A DNA stretch of 64,000 nt, taken from positions 2,952,501 to 3,016,500 of the forward strand of contig JAKOGI010000003.1 of assembly GCA_029747015.1 (NCBI GenBank), read 5' to 3'. A program made the position numbers and the translations under genes. The notes under the pieces are model-generated. The model searched no databases. It was not told the origin of the DNA and saw only the letters and a program-made list of their open reading frames with translations. This document shows, piece after piece, positions 58,070 to 64,000 of this stretch (positions within the stretch are counted from its first letter, which is position 1; every line of letters starts with the position of its first letter). The stretch is from Carnegiea gigantea. Taxonomy: Eukaryota > Streptophyta > Magnoliopsida > Caryophyllales > Cactaceae.

Positions 58070-58625
58070 TCATATTTATGTTGAAATGTGGTATTTGTAT
58101 GAGGTTATTACTTTAATTTGGTCCAAGATTTGGGTAAATGCGATTTAGGGTTTAGGTTTGATAGTTTGAAGTTAAAATTTGATATGGTGGTGGAATGAAA
58201 TGGTTTAATTGATAATGTTGTTGAAATGTAGTATTTGTACGAGGTTATTGCTCTAATTCGTTATAGGAATTTGATAAATGCGATTTAAGATTAAGATTTG
58301 ATAGTTTGAAGTTAAAATTTCATATGTTGGTGGAATGAAATGTTTTAATTGATAATGTTATTGAAATATAGTATTTGTGTGAAGTTATTGCTCTAATTTG
58401 ATTGGAGATATTGCTCAATGCAATTTAGGGTTTAGGTTTGGTGATGTGAACTTAAACGTTGATATGTTGGTGGATTGAAATACTTTAGTTTATAATTTTG
58501 TTCAAATGTGATGCTCGTATGAAGTTGTAACTCTTATTTATCTGAAAATTACGACCAATGCGATGTACACTTAGATTTGATAATTTTAAGTTGAAATTTG
58601 ATATGTTGGTGGAATAAAGTGATCA
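58070..58625 (+). repeat. Tandem repeat, 140-bp unit, four copies
   Basis: The phrase TTGAAATGTGGTATTTGTAT or a diverged form starts at 58081, 58221, 58361 and 58501, exactly 140 bp apart; AAGTTAAAATTTGATATG and GTTGGTGGAATGAAAT recur in phase. It lies between the leader and the first transposase codons, probably inside the first intron. Confidence 0.95.
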
Positions 58626-58829
58626 ACTTTGTATGAATTATTAGTTTTGTAAAATTCGTCAGAATATAAGTATATTTGTAGAAATTTATAAGTTTTTTTG
58701 GGGTGCATGTAGAAATTTATAAGTAAACATATATAATACATAATTGAGAAATTTATGTAATTATTATAATTTTAATTGAAATTAATTCTAATCAAATACC
58801 TTATGTGATTGTTGTTATTTGAGTAGAAT
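58626..58829 (+). other. AT-rich spacer before the transposase start
   Basis: No gene. Probably the end of the leader intron; several AG acceptors are possible before the ATG at 58830. Confidence 0.45.
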
Positions 58830-61800
58830 ATGAATGGTCTTCCACATTGTCGGTAGATGTATAATAGCTTACTGCCTGATCATAGTGGTTATACGTAAGA
58901 ATTTTTAGATGGAGTAAACCAGTTCGATCAATTTGCACGTAGACAGGCAGAGTTTCTGAATGCGGAAAAGTATAGATATCCTTGTGCAAAATACAGAAAT
59001 AGGGTGTACTTGATACCCGATGAGGTCAAGATGCACCTTATGTATAAGAGTTTTGTGCAAGATTGTTGCTTTTGGATAACTCATGGAAAAATAGAGCCTC
59101 AGCAATATGATTCTGGGTATTCAAATAATGAAATTTCCGAAGTTGGAGGTTCAAGTCATATTAATGATGACTACTATAAATCCTACATAGATTGGATGGA
59201 GGATATGGTTGATGATGCTATAATAGTAAATCAAAATGTAAGGGAAAAGGGGTTAAGCACTTATCGAGAATAATTTTATAATATGGTTCAAGCTGCTCAA
59301 TAACCCTTATATGATGGTTGTTCCACCCACAGTGAGCTCTCTGCTGTGGTGAGACTGTTGAGTATCAAATCTGATTATTAAATGCCACAAAATTGTTTCA
59401 ATAAAATTGTTCAATTAATGAAAGAGATGTGTCCATCTAACAACTTCGTGCCAAACAACTATAGGCAAACGAAGAAGGTTATTAAAGATCTCGGCAACAA
59501 TATGGTCCTAATTGACTTTGCCGGAAAGGTTGCATGCTATTTTGTAAGGAGGATGCAAACCTGGACGCGTGCAAGTTTTGTGGGCATTCAAGATGGAAGA
59601 GGCAAAGGTCACAACAAATGAATCAGAATCCATTGTCATACTCAAGAATGCATTACTTGCCTTTAAAACCTCGACTGCAGAGGTTGCATGCATCAAGAAG
59701 TACTGTAGAGCACATGAGATGGAATTATGAACATCGACGTGAGGATGGTGTTTTATGTCATCCATCAGATGAGGCAGCATGGAAACATTTCGATACCAAG
59801 TACTCTGAATTTGCTGCAGAGCCTCGAAATGCGAGGCTTGACTTATGTGCTGATGGATTTAATCCTTACACTTTGTCTTCAAGATCATATTTCATTTGGC
59901 CAGTGCTAGTTACACCTTATAACCTCCCGCCTGAAATGTGTATGACCACACCATTTATGTTCTTGACTTGTGTAATCCCCGACCCCAAAAATCCCAAGAA
60001 CAAGATAGACGTATATTTACAACCTCTTGTTGATGAGTTGAAAGAGTTGTGGGAAGTTGGAGTTGAGACTTACGACATTTCTACGGGACATACATTTCAG
60101 ATAAAGGCTGCACTTATGTGGACCATCAATGATTTTCCCGCATATGGAATGCTATCTGGGTGGAGTACTAATGACCAATTGGCATGTCCTGTACGTATAA
60201 AACAGCAAAAGGGTTTGAGATTGAGAAATAGAAGTAAATTCTCATGGTTTGATTGTCATCGGTGTTTTCTACCAAGGAATCATGCGTTCAGAAGAAATAG
60301 AACAGAATTAAAGAAAGGCAGAATTGTTACATAGGGTTCTCCTCATCGACTATTTGGGAAAAAACTTAATATCAAGGTTGAAGATTACCCAATGGTAGCT
60401 ACAAATGGTGACTTCGTCATACCAAGATTTAAGAAAGATGAGCACAACTGGACGAAGAAGAGCATATTCTGGGAGTTACCTTATTGGCAACACCAATTGC
60501 TCCGGCATAATTTGGATGTGATGCACATTGAAAAGAACTTCTTCGAAAATATTGTTAACACTATTATGGATGTCCATGGAAAAACAAAGGACAATGCCAA
60601 ATCAAGAATAGATGTTGCAAAAGTATGTGATCGCCTAGAATTACATTTACATCCAGGCCCAAGTGGTAAGCCAGTTAAACCAAAAGCAAAGTTCGTACTT
60701 CCTGTGGATAAACGAAGAGAGTGTGAATGGGTAAAGAAGCTTTAAATGCCCAATGGATATTACTCTAATTTAAGGAATATCATGGACCCTAATGAGGCAA
60801 AGTTCAACAACATGAAAAGTCATGATTGTCATGTGTTCATGGAGACTCTTTTATCCAGTGCATTTGGTGCGCTCCCAAATGATGTCTTGAAACCTCTTAT
60901 TGAGATAAGCCAGTTTTTCAAGAACTTGTGCTCAACAATATTGCAAGAGGATATGCTTCAGGAAATGCATCGCAACATTGTCATCACTTTGTGTAAGTTG
61001 AAGACCATTTTCCCTCCTGGCTTTTTCAATATAATGGAGCACCTGCCAGTACATTTGGCAAAAAAGGCTCAACTTGGTGGTCCAGTACAATACCGATGGA
61101 TGTATCCATTTGAGAGGTAAAGTATACTATAATCGATAAAACTTTATCGCAGTTCTTATATGTGGAATCACTTAAAAGTGATGTAATTGTGAATTTGTTA
61201 GCTTCTTTGGCCGATTGAAGAAAAAGATAAAGTAATAAGTGTGTCATGAATGTTCAATCAGAAAAGCATACCTAGAAGCTGAGAGGATATTTTTCGCCTT
61301 CTATTACTTTGGCTCTAATGTGCCTTCAATGCGCACTAGATGCAGGAGAAATGAGGATGGCGATGATCATATTAATTATTTTCCAACCCTGTCTATGTTT
61401 GAACCGCAAGGGACCGCTATTAATAGGGAAAGATTAAGGTATCTCACAGATGCTGTGGCCCATCTTCACGTGCTGTTAAATTGTGATGAAGTTAAACCTT
61501 ATATAGGGTGAGTGGTATCTTAACTTCCAATTGAGTTTATCATTGGGAGCGCAAGTATATTAATAGGCTTCATAAAATGTAACAGAATTTTCACAGAATA
61601 AGTCAGAACTGCACGTCCCAATGTCTGTGACGCTGATATTGACACCATCATCGAAATTCATTTTACAGATTAGTTTAGTCAGAATGTAAGTATTACAACT
61701 CATTTATTCATAATTTTACCATAACAGTTAATTAGATGTATTGTATTAACTAAAACCACATGTTATGTCACCTTAGGTGCATTACATTCAACTATTCAAG

Positions 61801-62574
61801 ACCGACAAACATTGCTACTTGACACAATTGGCTGCGAAGCTAAATCGGTATGTGTCGACATGGATGGCATATAGAGTAAATGGATTTAAATTCCACACAG
61901 AAGCTTGCAGCGTCGGGAAGAGAACATATAATTGTGGTGTTGGTGTTTATGGTACGGGGGAAGGCGATATTGAAAATGATTATTATGGTGTACTGAAAGA
62001 TATTGTCCAAATTGAGTACGTAGGCGAACCACTTAAATGATGTGTGTTATTCAGTTGTGAGTGGTTCGATCCCACATTGAATCGTGGAACACGATCTTAT
62101 AAACTAAGCAAACTTATTAAGGTCCACTGTACAAGGAGGTACCGAAAGTACGACCAATTTATCTTCCCAAATACCGCATCACTAGTATACTTCATGCCAC
62201 ATGCAGATCGCTCAAGAAATAGGGCCAATTAGCTTGTTGTCATACCAACCAAACCAAGGGCGAGAGTAGATAAGCAGTACAATCTACCTACTGCGTACCA
62301 ACAAACGGACATGACGACAATCGTTGAACCTGTGAATGACGCCATCCCTATATCATTAGTGGATAAAAGTGCACCACCGGAAGAGGTTAATGATGAAATG
62401 GGGTTTTCACTTATTCAAGGTAACAACGAGATAGATGAGGAAGAGAATGATGAAGGTGATGAAGAGGGCGAGTGGGATGACGGTAATGCAACAGATGAAG
62501 TAGGAAAAAATTTGCATTTGTATGATGATGATGGCGATGATGATGACAATGATGATGATGATGCAGATGATTGA
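58830..62574 (+). pseudogene. CACTA TNP2-type transposase, broken
   Basis: TNP2/TNPD cuts and joins the element ends. From ATG 58830 the frame reads a transposase-associated domain (EFLDGVNQFDQFARRQAEFL, then VYLIPDEVKMHL) with two early stops and a lost cysteine in the CPCxxC region. Next come MPQNCFNKIVQLMKEMCP (59382), a frameshift near 59520, KEDANLDACKFCGHSRWK, and the TNP2 core at 59534-60334 (MRWNYEHRREDGVLCHPSDE, DLCADGFNPYTLSSRSY, DFPAYGMLSGWSTNDQLACP). LRHNLDVMHIEKNFFENIVN is at 60510. DUF4218 (IMEHLPVHLAKKAQLGGPVQ) reaches 61120, where AG|GTAAAG looks like an intron donor. Later parts include DUF4216-like sequence (61777-62230) and an Asp/Glu-rich end (62420-62574). Several stops and frameshifts. 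Confidence 0.9.
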
Positions 62575-62763
62575 GTGCTTATGAATTCTTATGTATTTTA
62601 GTACTTTGCATGTCAAAGTATTGGTTGTGACTTTACTTTTATTGTATGAATGAATTTTGTAAAATATATGTTACCTACGTACCTATTGTAATGTCTGAGT
62701 AAATGGTTGATATATGCAATTATTATATGTTTGTACTTATATTTGTTGTCACATATTTCAGGC

Positions 62764-63971
62764 ATGGATTTCAGTACTCATCGAGGTAAGTCCTCCACTC
62801 GAGGTAGAGGACGAGGGCGTAGGAGCTCTACCGTAGATCCGACCGCAATGGATATTGATCCATCTTCCCCCCAGTACCTCATACCCCAGTTCACCCAGGA
62901 GCCACAATGGCTGCTTACATACTAGGTATTTCAGGACCAATGCCTCCCTCATTTGGGGCTTTCCATCTTCAGACCTCGTACATTCCCAACCAAAGCACCA
63001 TGTACGGCCAATTTGCCTATAATATTCCTCTAAACTCCCATTTTGTGAACACTGTGTAGCCTACTCCCAAGCCTATTGACCCTAACACAAACCAGTCCTA
63101 AGACAACATTGCAACTGATGAAAGTGAAGCACAATCTAGTCATGGAAGCACTCGAGCAAAGACTTGAATTGAGCCAAATGGTAAGGGGTAAATCTTCAAT
63201 TGTTATATGTTATGAACTACTATATGAATTTTGCATCACAGGTAATCAATTTGATTTATTATGTTCAATTAGGTTTCTCCCCAATGAAGGTGTTGTTAGT
63301 AGGATTTCGCTCATATTTCAAAGCAAATATGACGGAACTTGGCCTACTTGGGGTAAAGTGTCCAAACCAGTACGAGATTTGTGGTTTGGAGAGTTCAAGG
63401 TAACTATAGTGACTACATATTAACAGTTTGTGTGAACGTGATAAATTACTATTATATTATTTGATATATTTGTTGTTCTCATAATTGCAGAAGTGATTTA
63501 CTTGGGATTCGGTCCATGAGGACCGTATAAGAAGGAATTTTGAAAACCGAGGCAATGCACGCTTGAGAGACTTCCTTGGCAGAGCAAGGAAGCATAACAA
63601 GAAGCCTGTTTGGCTCGGTGATACCTAATGGGAGGGACTCCAACAGCACTGGGCGAATGAACATTACAAGAAATTACATGAAACGGCCCAGAAGAATTGA
63701 CTGTGTACTGCAAAAAGTGGTGGCCCATCTCTCCACACCTATGGCTCTATCCCCATGCATGAGCATAAACGGCGTCTGGTAAATGAATTTGCTATGTTTT
63801 TTAACTTCAATACTGTAGTTTGGCTTGTGGTTGACATCATTTTTTCTAGCACGTACATAGAGGGAACAACTTGGAACGGAGCCCACAATTGTTGAATTAT
63901 TCAACCGCACTCACAAACTCCATGGCAAAGAAGTTGCCCCTTGGGTTGATAAGAAATCACAACAAGCATAG
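62764..63971 (+). pseudogene. CACTA second gene, plant transposase (Ptta/En/Spm) type, broken
   Basis: ATG 62764 begins MDFSTHRGKSSTRGRGRGRR, an Arg/Gly-rich start, and stops at 62925. Later pieces in other frames give SKYDGTWPTWGKVSKPVRDL (63330-63390), DSVHEDRIRRNFENRGNARL and FLGRARKHNKKPVWLGDT, stop, then WEGLQQHW (63490-63655), LHTYGSIPMHEHKRRLVNEF (63725-63790), and EQLGTEPTIVELFNRTHKLH to a TAG at 63969 (63860-63971). This is the pattern of the plant transposase that accompanies TNP2 in CACTA elements. Introns and stops cannot be fully separated by eye. The usual protein continues beyond this stop. Confidence 0.82.
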
Positions 63972-64000
63972 ATAAATTAGCTATTCTCAATCTTTATTGG

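Larger units (their letters stand above)
57449..64000 (+). mobile_element. CACTA (En/Spm) DNA transposon, cut by the right window edge
   Basis: The terminus CACTACTAGAAAATTTCT at 57449 is a standard plant CACTA end. It is followed by subterminal repeats, a GC-rich leader, a 4 x 140-bp tandem block, a TNP2-type transposase gene (58830-62574) and a second transposase-type gene (from 62764), all on the plus strand, which is the family layout. Introns seem to be present in the transposase gene, as expected of a DNA element. The other terminus is outside the window. Stops and frameshifts make the proteins non-functional. Confidence 0.92.

Noticed and set aside
62407..62616. Minus-strand Ile-rich frame
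   Set aside because: Antisense of the GAT-repeat coding for the Asp-rich end of the transposase.

Overview
This window is nuclear DNA of a flowering plant, most likely a eudicot. The evidence is a four-exon ubiquitin-conjugating enzyme gene of the plant UBC8/10/28 type, a MIR169-like hairpin, plant-type retrotransposons primed by tRNA-iMet and tRNA-Asp, a CACTA (En/Spm) transposon with TNP2-type coding sequence, and hAT- and Tourist-like MITEs. I cannot name the species. By my boundaries about four fifths of the window is transposon-derived. Only two loci look like host genes: the E2 enzyme (29359-32387, minus) and the candidate MIR169 (13992-14187, plus).

Layout. 1-5860: L1-type LINE on the minus strand, cut by the left edge, with a broken ORF2 and a 524-codon open frame just upstream. 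5965-13277: Ty1-copia element (plus) with 297-bp LTRs, sitting inside a palindromic AC/AT/GT microsatellite, coding region badly decayed. 13278-14602: short non-transposon island with the MIR169-like hairpin. 14603-21408: Ty1-copia element (minus) with a perfect ATGTC target duplication, carrying a 1.7-kb solo LTR (16574-18279) that holds three tandem arrays. 21518-22189: hAT-like MITE. 23079-24993: foldback element with arms of about 0.6-0.7 kb. 24994-28338: AT-rich DNA with small palindromes. 28342-28690: Tourist-like MITE. 29359-32387: E2 gene. 33350-35830: Ty3-gypsy gag/protease relic (minus) with a hAT-like MITE inserted (34944-35608).

The right half is a nest. 36502-36657 plus 43063-43659 is one old LTR split by a complete 6.4-kb LTR element (36658-43057, minus, target duplication CTATA) whose only gene is a 419-aa Gag-like protein. 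44390-45501 is the 3' end of a copia element; its 3' LTR is split by a 10.8-kb Sirevirus-like copia element (45502-56289, minus, target duplication AGTCC) with gag, pol and a third ORF in the env-like position. 56443-56761 is an RTE-type LINE scrap. 57449 to the right edge is a CACTA transposon with a recognisable terminus, a 4 x 140-bp repeat, a decayed TNP2 transposase gene and a second transposase-type gene.

Interaction. Most elements are broken: stop codons, frameshifts or missing domains are noted for each. The two longest intact non-host proteins are the Gag-only protein (39804-41063) and the env-like protein (47363-49303). The Gag-only element and the decayed copia element at 5965 have LTR pairs that are still very similar, so both probably moved using proteins supplied in trans by autonomous relatives. 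Boundaries set by LTR ends and target duplications are firm; coordinates of decayed coding relics are approximate.
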